Assembly: GCA_913057175.1 (NCBI GenBank)
Contig: CAJXNP010000022.1
Span: forward strand, 41,389 to 105,388
Direction: 5' to 3'
Length of the DNA: 64,000 bases
Source of the DNA: an uncultured Cytophagales bacterium
Lineage (GTDB): Bacteria; Bacteroidota; Bacteroidia; Cytophagales; Cyclobacteriaceae
Shown: piece by piece, positions 56,749-64,000 of the stretch
How the letters are laid out: the number at the start of each line of letters is the position of its first letter
Numbering within the stretch: the first letter of the stretch is position 1
Notes under the pieces: model-generated
What the model was told of the DNA's origin: nothing
Databases searched by the model: none
The model's input: the letters and a program-made list of their open reading frames with translations, nothing else
Position numbers and translations under genes: made by a program

Positions 56749-57485
56749 TGTTCAAATTATTTAAGAAGAAAAGGAAAAGTTTCATCAATCCAGTGAAAGT
56801 GGATATGCATTCTCACCTAATTCCCGGTGTAGATGACGGGGTAAAAGATTTTGAAGAATCCATCACCATTATAAAAAAATTCCTGTCACTGGGATACAAA
56901 AAGCTTATAACCACCCCACATATCATGAAGGAATTTTATGATAATTCCTGGGACACACTGGCCGAGCCTTTTCATGAGCTAAAAAAACTTCTTTACGAGC
57001 AAAGGATCCCAATGGAAATTGAACTCGGGGCAGAATACCACATTGATGAATTTTTTATAGAGAAGCTTGACAGGAATGAGAAGATGCTCACTTTTGGAGA
57101 TAACCATATTCTGGTAGAAACCTCTTTTTACAATGCGCCGGTCTTCCTAAAGGATGTGTTATTTGAGCTTATGACGAAAGGTTATAATCCCATTTTTGCG
57201 CATCCTGAACGATATTTTTATCTCGCACAAAACTCAAATCTGCTAAATGAGTTAAAGGATATGCAGATACTTTTCCAGATAAATATTTCCTCTCTGCAAG
57301 GATACTATGGCAAACATGCCAAAAAAATTGCTGAAAAAATTGTGGAGAATGGTTGGGTAGATTTTGTAGGCAGTGATTGCCACAACATCGGACATGTAGA
57401 CGCTCTTGAAAAAACCATCCGCTCGAAAAGTTATCAATCAATTGAGTTTAAGAACATACAAAACAATAGGTTTTTTCGGCGTTAA
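56748..57485 (+). CDS. PHP-type tyrosine-protein phosphatase (CpsB/YwqE)
   Basis: 245 residues, overlapping the kinase stop by one base. The metal-dependent PHP fold shows VDMHSHLIPGVDDG (His21, His23), LITTPHIM, FAHPERYFY and VGSDCHNIG. It dephosphorylates the tyrosine tail of the kinase and so resets the polymerisation cycle. The pairing of a CpsB-type phosphatase with a Wzc-type kinase is normal in Bacteroidota. Confidence 0.92.
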   Translation: MFKLFKKKRKSFINPVKVDMHSHLIPGVDDGVKDFEESITIIKKFLSLGYKKLITTPHIMKEFYDNSWDTLAEPFHELKKLLYEQRIPMEIELGAEYHIDEFFIEKLDRNEKMLTFGDNHILVETSFYNAPVFLKDVLFELMTKGYNPIFAHPERYFYLAQNSNLLNELKDMQILFQINISSLQGYYGKHAKKIAEKIVENGWVDFVGSDCHNIGHVDALEKTIRSKSYQSIEFKNIQNNRFFRR

Positions 57486-57524
57486 CTTATATTATAATTG
57501 AGTAGTTTCTAAATGGAAATATCT

Positions 57525-57532
57525 TATATTTG
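57525..57532 (+). promoter_or_regulatory. Bacteroidota -7 box of the TPR gene
   Basis: TATATTTG matches TAnnTTTG fully and lies 37 bases before the ATG at 57570, suggesting a new transcription unit here. A TTG at 57498 is a few bases too far for a standard -33 element. Confidence 0.5.
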
Positions 57533-57569
57533 GTTACACATGGAAGTTTGATCCCAAAGGCATTTTTAT

Positions 57570-58979
57570 ATGAGCAGCGAAGAATATAGAAAAAAGGATA
57601 ATCTCAAACATCTCATCAAATCATTTGAATCACAGCTTAAGTCGGAAGGTATTTCATTTTACTCTATCGAAGAATTCGAGCAGATCATTGATTATTATAT
57701 TGAAGAGGGAAATAACAAAAAGGCGTTGCATGCATGCAACCTGGGCATCGAGCAATATCCGTTTTCTACTGAATTAAAACTTGAAAAAGCGCAGGTTTTA
57801 TCCAACCTGAATCAAATTGATGAAAGCCTTGATCTCCTGGATAATGCTCTTCTCATGCAACCTAATGATCCCGATATCCTGACCATGAAAGGCAACATTC
57901 AATCTGCGTCAGGAAAATATGAAGATGCTGTTGAGTCATATCTGCAAGCCATCCCGTTTTCTGACGAGTTGGAAGAAATCTATTATTCAATCGGCTTATG
58001 TTATCAGAATCTGCTAAAATATGATGATGCCATCGTTTATTACAAAAAAACTATTCAACTCAACATTAATCACGAAAATGCTTTATACGAATTGGCTTTT
58101 TGCCTGGATGTAACTGAGCAGCTGGAAAAAAGCATTTCCTATTATAAAAAATTCATCGATCAGGATCCTTACTCTCAATATGCATGGTACAATTTAGGCA
58201 TTGTTTATAATAAGCTTGAACAATACGAAAAGGCAGTAGAATCATATGAATACGCCATTGCAATTGATGACAGCTTTGCCTCGGCCTATTTTAATCTTGG
58301 CAATTCATTCATGAACCTGAAACAATATTCAAAAGCCATCGATTGTTTCCGCGAGACGATCGACTCAGAAGGACCAAGCGCTGAAGTTTATTGTTGCCTG
58401 GCAGCCGCCTATGAAAAATTGCAACATTATGATCTTGCCATAAAATATTATCAACGGTCGTATAAGCTTGATAATTTCTATGATGATGCCTGGTTTGGGG
58501 CAGGCTATTGTTTTTGTAAACAGGAAAAATGGCATCAGGCTATTCACTTTTTGAGCAAGGCAATAAAAATTAATAGTGAAAATCCGGTTTACTGGAAAAC
58601 GCTAGCGGATGCAGAATTTCAAACCGGAAATATTGTTTCCAGCCTGGACGCCTATGAAGAAGCCAACGAATTGGATCCTGAAGATATCGATATTGCTCTA
58701 AAATGGTCGTATTTATACTATGATCAGGGTGATTACGAAGAAGCTTTATCGATCGTCCTTACCTCTATTGAAGAAAATCCGGAAGAATCCCTACTCTACT
58801 ATCGAGCCACAGCATACCTCATTGCTGCAGGCAAATACAAGGAAGCCTTTGCATATTTAGAAAATGGATTAATTTTGAATTTTGAAAATCATATCAGTCT
58901 TTTGGAATTTTTCCCTAAACTTGAAACTCAAAAGGCGCTTTTCAAAATCATTGATCAGTATAGAAAAGAAAACCATTAA
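57570..58979 (+). CDS. TPR-repeat protein
   Basis: 469 residues, almost entirely tetratricopeptide repeats. Units such as YSQYAWYNLGIVYNKLEQYE, FASAYFNLGNSFMNLKQYSK and AEVYCCLAAAYEKLQHYD recur at about 34 residues, roughly ten in all. No signal peptide or membrane segment is present, so it is probably a cytoplasmic scaffold. Its stop is directly followed by the ATG of comA, indicating an operon. Confidence 0.9.
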   Translation: MSSEEYRKKDNLKHLIKSFESQLKSEGISFYSIEEFEQIIDYYIEEGNNKKALHACNLGIEQYPFSTELKLEKAQVLSNLNQIDESLDLLDNALLMQPNDPDILTMKGNIQSASGKYEDAVESYLQAIPFSDELEEIYYSIGLCYQNLLKYDDAIVYYKKTIQLNINHENALYELAFCLDVTEQLEKSISYYKKFIDQDPYSQYAWYNLGIVYNKLEQYEKAVESYEYAIAIDDSFASAYFNLGNSFMNLKQYSKAIDCFRETIDSEGPSAEVYCCLAAAYEKLQHYDLAIKYYQRSYKLDNFYDDAWFGAGYCFCKQEKWHQAIHFLSKAIKINSENPVYWKTLADAEFQTGNIVSSLDAYEEANELDPEDIDIALKWSYLYYDQGDYEEALSIVLTSIEENPEESLLYYRATAYLIAAGKYKEAFAYLENGLILNFENHISLLEFFPKLETQKALFKIIDQYRKENH

Positions 58980-59756
58980 ATGAACTACTTTTTAAAAGAT
59001 TTACCTGAGAGGAGCAAAAAACCACGTCAGGTCGGCTATACTATGGCTATGGACAAAGGCTTAAGTATAAGAGAAGTGGAAGACTTTCTGAGTGTTTGTG
59101 CGGAGTATGTGGACATTGTAAAGTTAGGATGGGGAACATCATTTGTCACTCCTAATCTGAAAGAAAAGATCAAAGTCTATAAGAAATATAAAATCCCTGT
59201 TTACTTTGGCGGGACACTATTTGAAGCATTTATTGTCAGAAATCAATTTGACGATTATGTTAAAGCACTTGACAAATACGACATCGAATTTGCAGAAGTT
59301 TCAGATGGATCCATCGAATTGGAACATGATCTGAAATGCGATTACATCCGCAAACTGGCTGCCCGGGGCACTGTTCTTTCTGAGGTTGGGTCAAAAGATG
59401 TAGAAAAGATCATTCCTCCCTACAAGTGGATTAAACTGATGCAGGAAGAACTGGACGCAGGGGCATGGAAGGTGATCGGCGAAGCCCGTGAAAGTGGAAA
59501 TGTAGGATTATTCCGATCTTCCGGGGAAGTAAGGTCGGGTCTCGTAGAAGAGATTCTGACAAAAATTCCTTTTGAGAAGATCATCTGGGAAGCACCATTG
59601 AAAGCGCAACAAGTGTGGTTCATCAAATTATTGGGCAGCAACGTCAATTTAGGCAACATCTCACCAAATGAAATTGTTCCATTGGAAACCATCCGGATTG
59701 GCCTTCGTGGAGATACTTTTGACCATTTTCTAAACTTAGAGCAAGAGCCCAAATAA
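58980..59756 (+). CDS. comA: phosphosulfolactate synthase ComA family
   Basis: 258 residues matching the ComA barrel: GYTMAMDKGLSIREVEDFL, YVDIVKLGWGTSF, IPVYFGGTLFEAF, FAEVSDGSIEL, VLSEVGSKD and the conserved GEARESGNVGLF. ComA adds sulfite to phosphoenolpyruvate to give (R)-phosphosulfolactate, known from coenzyme M synthesis and also found in bacteria. In Bacteroidota it could feed sulfolactate or sulfonolipid formation. comB and comC are not in the window. Confidence 0.87.
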   Translation: MNYFLKDLPERSKKPRQVGYTMAMDKGLSIREVEDFLSVCAEYVDIVKLGWGTSFVTPNLKEKIKVYKKYKIPVYFGGTLFEAFIVRNQFDDYVKALDKYDIEFAEVSDGSIELEHDLKCDYIRKLAARGTVLSEVGSKDVEKIIPPYKWIKLMQEELDAGAWKVIGEARESGNVGLFRSSGEVRSGLVEEILTKIPFEKIIWEAPLKAQQVWFIKLLGSNVNLGNISPNEIVPLETIRIGLRGDTFDHFLNLEQEPK

Positions 59757-59763
59757 TTTTCAC

Positions 59764-60711
59764 ATGAGAAAAGCCAAGGATTATCTATTGCTCTTTGTCA
59801 AAGGGATGGGCATGGGTGTTGCAGATGTTATACCTGGTGTTTCAGGAGGGACGATCGCATTTATCACTGATATATATGAGGAGCTTATTGACTCCTTGAA
59901 ATCCATCAATATAGATACCCTTAAACTGTTGTTAAACAGAAAATTCAGTGCCTTTTGGAAGGCGATAAATGGCAATTTTCTGTTAGCTGTTTTTGGTGGG
60001 GTGATACTAAGCCTGGTATCGCTGGCCCGACTGATTCATTTCTTCTTGAATGAATATCCCATTCAGATTTGGTCATTCTTTTTTGGCCTGATCCTGATTT
60101 CATCCATATGGATATTTAACAAGATAAAAAAATGGTCAGTGCCGGTTGGAATAATTGCTGTTGCTGGATTTGTACTAGCTTATCTACTGACTTCCTCCTC
60201 ACCTGCAACAACACCAGAAAACCCAATCTTTGTCTTTTTTTCGGGAGCAATAGCTATTTGCGCCATGATCCTTCCAGGAATTTCCGGTAGTTTTATTTTA
60301 CTGATACTCGGTAAATATGAATACATCCTTGGGGCTTTAAAAGACTTGAATTTTTTCGTCATCATAACTTTTGCAGCAGGTTGTGTCATAGGTCTTTTAT
60401 CCTTCGTCAGGATTGTTTCCTGGTTTTTGCACAAATACCACGACCTTACTATATCAATCCTTGCCGGGTTCATGCTCGGTTCATTGTACAAGATCTGGCC
60501 ATGGAAAGAAACCCTAAGTTTTCGCACAAACAGTAAAGGCGAGCAAGTCCCGTTTCTTCAGGAAAACATTATGCCGACAGAATATCTTAAAAAAGTCGGA
60601 GAAGACCCGCATGTTTTATCAGCTTTACTTTTTTTTGCTTTAGGGATCATTCTGGTAGTCTTTTTAGAAAAACTAGCGAATTACCTGAAAGAATCGAAGA
60701 AATATGCCTGA
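59764..60711 (+). CDS. DUF368 membrane protein (candidate polyprenyl-phosphate translocase)
   Basis: 315 residues with about eight helices. The DUF368 signature GMGMGVADVIPGVSGGTIAFITDIYE at the N-terminus is repeated in weaker form as CAMILPGISGSFILLILGKYE, consistent with an inverted duplicated fold. Members (PopT) have been linked to recycling of undecaprenyl phosphate across the inner membrane, which would suit the nearby exopolysaccharide operon. It overlaps aroE by eight bases. Confidence 0.88.
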   Translation: MRKAKDYLLLFVKGMGMGVADVIPGVSGGTIAFITDIYEELIDSLKSINIDTLKLLLNRKFSAFWKAINGNFLLAVFGGVILSLVSLARLIHFFLNEYPIQIWSFFFGLILISSIWIFNKIKKWSVPVGIIAVAGFVLAYLLTSSSPATTPENPIFVFFSGAIAICAMILPGISGSFILLILGKYEYILGALKDLNFFVIITFAAGCVIGLLSFVRIVSWFLHKYHDLTISILAGFMLGSLYKIWPWKETLSFRTNSKGEQVPFLQENIMPTEYLKKVGEDPHVLSALLFFALGIILVVFLEKLANYLKESKKYA

Positions 60712-61450
60712 TCGAAAATTTGGACTGATAGGTAAAACATTAAAACATTCCTTTTCTAAAAACTACTTTTCTGAGAAATTTAAGAAAGAAAACATTATAG
60801 ATGCAGAATATGAATTGTACGAATTAGCATCAATACAGGAGGTCGAAAAACTGTTTGAAACAGATGGAATTAGAGGCTTTAACGTAACCATCCCCTACAA
60901 GCTTGATATCATTCCCTATCTGGACGAAATCGAAGAAAGCGCTCAAAAAGTAGGTGCAGTAAATGTTGTTAAAATCAACCAGGATGGCAAAAGGATCGGT
61001 TTCAATTCCGATTACTATGGATTTAAACAATCACTTGAAAATTGGGCCGATCTATCCAAAATCGAAGGAGCATTGATACTTGGAACAGGGGGTGCCTCCA
61101 GAGCTATCATAGAGGCATTGAAAGACCTGTCAATACCTCTAAAGATCGTTTCAAGGTCCGAAACAAAGGGAGACCTAACCTATGATGAATTAAACTCCCA
61201 GCAAGAAATACTGAAAAGCAATCAGCTCATCATTAATTGCTCACCACTTGGCACCTATCCGGAAGTTGACTCCAAACCTGAATTAAGCTATGAATGGCTA
61301 ACGACCGACCATTACCTATATGATCTGGTGTATAATCCGGAAATAACTTCCTTCATGAAGGAAGGAAATAAAATGGGAGCAAAAGTTAAAAACGGACTGG
61401 AAATGCTGATCCTGCAAGCTGAAAAATCCTGGGAGATATGGAACTCTTAA
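60704..61450 (+). CDS. aroE: shikimate dehydrogenase
   Basis: 248 residues. Catalytic Lys66 (GFNVTIPYK) and Asp103 (FNSDYYGF) are present, and the NADP loop is LGTGGASRA (127-134). It reduces 3-dehydroshikimate to shikimate in aromatic amino-acid synthesis. It starts inside the DUF368 gene and its end overlaps the convergent TerB-like gene by four bases. Confidence 0.93.
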   Translation: MPDRKFGLIGKTLKHSFSKNYFSEKFKKENIIDAEYELYELASIQEVEKLFETDGIRGFNVTIPYKLDIIPYLDEIEESAQKVGAVNVVKINQDGKRIGFNSDYYGFKQSLENWADLSKIEGALILGTGGASRAIIEALKDLSIPLKIVSRSETKGDLTYDELNSQQEILKSNQLIINCSPLGTYPEVDSKPELSYEWLTTDHYLYDLVYNPEITSFMKEGNKMGAKVKNGLEMLILQAEKSWEIWNS

Positions 61451-61809
61451 ATATCCTTAATATCATTTTTGAAACGCTCAATTAATTCTTTCTCTCCCGG
61501 ATCCAATCCATTCACCGAGTTGGCAACTTTGGTAATGATCTTTAAAAATTTTTCCTTTAATATTGCATCAAATTCACTTCTATTGGTCTGAATGGCAAAC
61601 ATGGCGAATCGATATGAGTGCTCGATATTAGGTGAAACATTGTGTTCGAGTAATTTGAACCTGTTCTTTCCCCACCAGGATTCGTCCTTAAATTCCGTCT
61701 CCATCAATTCAAAAAATGCTTCCCTCTCCCCCTCCTGTAATTCACCATCAGCGAGAGCAATTGAATAAGCGAGTTCTGCCAGTGCCTGAACCAAAATGAG
61801 ATTATACAT
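61447..61809 (-). CDS. TerB-like small protein
   Basis: 120 residues. The N-terminus AELAYSIALADGELQEGEREAFFELM has the acidic loop (ADGELQ-x-E) of TerB/DUF533-type helical proteins, which bind metal or membranes. Similarity is limited to this motif, so the family call is tentative. It converges with aroE (four-base overlap). Confidence 0.6.
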   Translation of the reverse strand: MYNLILVQALAELAYSIALADGELQEGEREAFFELMETEFKDESWWGKNRFKLLEHNVSPNIEHSYRFAMFAIQTNRSEFDAILKEKFLKIITKVANSVNGLDPGEKELIERFKNDIKDI

Positions 61810-61915
61810 GTATATAGTTTTCAGGTTAGTGTCCTAAAAGTAGTAATTTATTGCTTGGGACATTATGATATTATATAATGAAGCATATATTTATTTAAGC
61901 ATCAAAAACTAGTCG

Positions 61916-63949
61916 ATGGATTTCAAAATAATCAGTGAGTACGAACCAACAGGAGATCAGCCTCAGGCAATTACACAATTGGTTGAAGGCATTCAAAACC
62001 AGGAACCTGCTCAAACACTATTGGGTGTAACGGGATCGGGAAAGACCTTTACAATGGCGAATGTCATCGCGCAATCCTCAAAACCAACGCTTGTCCTAAG
62101 CCATAACAAAACCCTGGCAGCACAACTTTATGGAGAATTAAAGAATTTTTTCCCGGAAAATGCGGTGGAATATTTCATCAGCTATTATGACTATTATCAA
62201 CCTGAAGCTTATATACCCTCAACCAATATTTACATTGAAAAAGACCTCTCCATCAATGAAGAAATTGAAAAGCTGCGACTGAGCGCTTCATCGCAATTAC
62301 TTACAGGCAGAAGGGATATTATTGTGGTCGCCTCTGTATCCTGTATTTATGGTATCGGGAATCCCGATGAATTTGGTAAAAACGTTGTTCGTGTTCAGGA
62401 GGGGGATGTCATCTCTCGCAACCAGCTTTTACATAGTCTGGTAGATATATTATACAGTAGAACTACTGCAGAATTTAAGAGAGGGAATTTCAGGGTACAG
62501 GGCGACACGGTAGATGTATTCCTGGCATACGCGGATTTTGCGGTGCGATTTATTTTTTGGGGCGATGAAATCGAAGCCATTCAGAGAATTGACCCTATTG
62601 ATGGAAGAAAGATAAGTGATGAAAAGATTGTTACCATTTTCCCGGCTAATCTATTCGTCACCAGTAAGGAAATGATCAACCAGGCGATAAGGGAAATTCA
62701 AGATGACCTTGTAGAGCAGATCCATCTCTTTGAAAAAGAAAAGCGATTTTTAGAAGCCAAGCGCATTAAAGAACGAACTGAATTTGATCTGGAAATGATC
62801 CGTGAATTGGGGTACTGCAATGGGATTGAAAATTACTCCAGGTATTTTGACCGAAGAAATGTCGGATCGAGGCCATTCTGCCTTCTCGATTATTTTCCCG
62901 ATGACTATTTAATGATCATTGATGAAAGTCATGTTACCGTTCCCCAGGTACGTGCAATGTGGGGTGGTGACCGGTCAAGAAAAGTAAACCTTGTCGATTT
63001 TGGTTTCAGGCTTCCTTCCGCATTGGATAACCGTCCGCTTACTTTCAATGAATTTGAACAGATGATCAACCAGGTAGTCTATGTAAGTGCCACACCAGGT
63101 GACTATGAGCTGAGAAAATCCGAAGGAGTAATTGTTGAACAATTGATCCGCCCAACGGGCTTGCTGGATCCGGTCATTGATGTGCGACCCAGCCTCAATC
63201 AAATTGATGACCTGCTGGAAGAAATTGATGAAACAGTTAAAAAAGGCGACCGAATTCTGGTAACTACTTTGACCAAAAGAATGGCTGAAGAGTTGACAAA
63301 ATATTTGGAAAGGGCTGGGGTAAAATGTCGATATATTCATTCTGAGGTAAAAACACTTGACCGGGTTGAGATCTTAAGAGAATTACGACTTGGTATTTTT
63401 GATGTATTGGTTGGAGTGAATCTCTTGAGGGAAGGTCTTGATTTACCGGAGGTGTCGCTTGTTGCTATTCTGGATGCTGATAAAGAAGGCTTTTTAAGAA
63501 ACCAACGTTCATTGGTACAAACAATTGGTCGTGCTGCGCGAAATGTTGATGGCAGGGTAATTATGTACGCAGATGCCATTACGGACTCCATGCAGGTTGC
63601 CATCGATGAAACAAACAGGCGAAGAAGTGTTCAGCAGGAGTACAATAAGAAGCATGGTATCACTCCTGTCACCGTCAAGAAAACCAGGGAATCCATTTTG
63701 GGGCAGACCAAAGTAGCCGATAAGAAAAAGACACACAAGAAGTATTACATTGAGGAAGAAGCCACTATTGCCGCTGACCCAATCGTGCAGTACATGCCTA
63801 AAACCGAGCTGGAAAAACTAATAGAAAAAACAAAAAAGAATATGGAAAAAGCTGCCAAAGACCTGGATTTTATGGAAGCAGCCAGACTGAGGGACGAAAT
63901 GCTCGAACTGGAAAAACTATCGAAGGCCACGCCTGAAAATTCGATTTAA
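61916..63949 (+). CDS. uvrB: UvrABC excinuclease subunit B
   Basis: 677 residues, full length. Walker A GVTGSGKT (37-44), the DNA-inserting beta-hairpin region ([20 protein letters not shown]), the DESHVTVPQ helicase motif, [14 protein letters not shown] and QTIGRAARN are all present. The C-terminal UVR motif ([18 protein letters not shown]) binds UvrC. It verifies DNA damage in nucleotide excision repair. Confidence 0.97.
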   Translation: MDFKIISEYEPTGDQPQAITQLVEGIQNQEPAQTLLGVTGSGKTFTMANVIAQSSKPTLVLSHNKTLAAQLYGELKNFFPENAVEYFISYYDYYQPEAYIPSTNIYIEKDLSINEEIEKLRLSASSQLLTGRRDIIVVASVSCIYGIGNPDEFGKNVVRVQEGDVISRNQLLHSLVDILYSRTTAEFKRGNFRVQGDTVDVFLAYADFAVRFIFWGDEIEAIQRIDPIDGRKISDEKIVTIFPANLFVTSKEMINQAIREIQDDLVEQIHLFEKEKRFLEAKRIKERTEFDLEMIRELGYCNGIENYSRYFDRRNVGSRPFCLLDYFPDDYLMIIDESHVTVPQVRAMWGGDRSRKVNLVDFGFRLPSALDNRPLTFNEFEQMINQVVYVSATPGDYELRKSEGVIVEQLIRPTGLLDPVIDVRPSLNQIDDLLEEIDETVKKGDRILVTTLTKRMAEELTKYLERAGVKCRYIHSEVKTLDRVEILRELRLGIFDVLVGVNLLREGLDLPEVSLVAILDADKEGFLRNQRSLVQTIGRAARNVDGRVIMYADAITDSMQVAIDETNRRRSVQQEYNKKHGITPVTVKKTRESILGQTKVADKKKTHKKYYIEEEATIAADPIVQYMPKTELEKLIEKTKKNMEKAAKDLDFMEAARLRDEMLELEKLSKATPENSI

Positions 63950-64000
63950 ACACTGGCGATAGGTTTGACATCAAACTTTTCAGCATAGGTTTTCGTACCA
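63946..64000 (-). CDS. possible C-terminal end of a convergent gene (truncated by window)
   Basis: One minus-strand frame is open from the right edge to a TAA at 63946-63948, reading [17 protein letters not shown]. It overlaps the uvrB stop by three bases, a common convergent arrangement. Only 17 codons are visible, so the call is weak. Confidence 0.3.
   Translation of the reverse strand, partial: GTKTYAEKFDVKPIASV

Overview
The window looks like a chromosomal segment of a Bacteroidota species, most likely a Cytophagales-type (probably marine) bacterium. The evidence is a SusC/SusD outer-membrane pair, many secreted proteins and lipoproteins with lipoboxes, start codons with little Shine-Dalgarno signal, several TAnnTTTG-type -7 promoter boxes, and a BY-kinase plus PHP-phosphatase exopolysaccharide operon. 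Base composition is moderately AT-rich. I see no prophage, rRNA operon, CRISPR array or complete insertion sequence. One tRNA, Arg(CCT), is present.

Layout. (1) 1-17.9 kb, mostly minus strand: a patchwork of single accessory and housekeeping genes. These are a truncated membrane protein at the left edge, a DUF998-like protein, a Tat-type metallophosphoesterase, a quinone oxidoreductase-like dehydrogenase, an ankyrin protein, a lipoprotein, an amino-acid permease, GrpB-like, VOC, DUF4180, an NmrA-like protein, a membrane class III cyclase, ThuA, an amidohydrolase lipoprotein and a FadD-type ligase. The spacers hold palindromic interspersed repeats. (2) 18.1-21.7 kb: three small secreted or membrane genes followed by a large regulator that fuses an alpha/beta hydrolase, a degenerate cyclase domain and an AraC DNA-binding domain. 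Each of the three small genes has the same roughly 30-bp element exactly 29 bp upstream of an identical Bacteroidota -7 box, which suggests a compact, apparently undescribed regulon. (3) 21.9-31.7 kb: a secreted FAD oxidoreductase and a GH43 glycosidase separated by an AT-rich HNH nuclease gene, then katG, a nucleotidyltransferase-like gene, a LolD/MacB-type ABC pair and small orphan genes.

(4) 31.8-47.0 kb: a phosphonate locus. On the minus strand, in transcription order, lie phnW, a PhnX-type hydrolase, a small secreted protein, susC, susD, a secreted alkaline-phosphatase-superfamily protein, a secreted purple-acid-phosphatase-like protein, a secreted metallo-beta-lactamase-fold protein and pbfA. 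A DUF5690 transporter-like gene diverges from phnW. PhnW (from 2-aminoethylphosphonate) and PbfA (from (R)-1-hydroxy-2-aminoethylphosphonate) both yield phosphonoacetaldehyde, which the PhnX-type enzyme would split to acetaldehyde and phosphate. The SusCD pair and three exported hydrolases suggest that larger organophosphonates are captured and trimmed outside the cytoplasm. (5) 47.1-50.5 kb: a KDPG/KDPGal-type aldolase, pyruvate kinase, a repeat-containing secreted protein and tRNA-Arg.

(6) 50.6-64 kb: hflX, then an exopolysaccharide operon (glycosyltransferase, RfbC, Wza-like exporter, Wzc-like kinase, CpsB-like phosphatase). A plus-strand operon follows with a TPR protein, ComA-type phosphosulfolactate synthase, DUF368 (candidate polyprenyl-phosphate recycling), aroE, and finally a convergent TerB-like gene and uvrB. 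All functions are read from sequence motifs and family knowledge without database searches.
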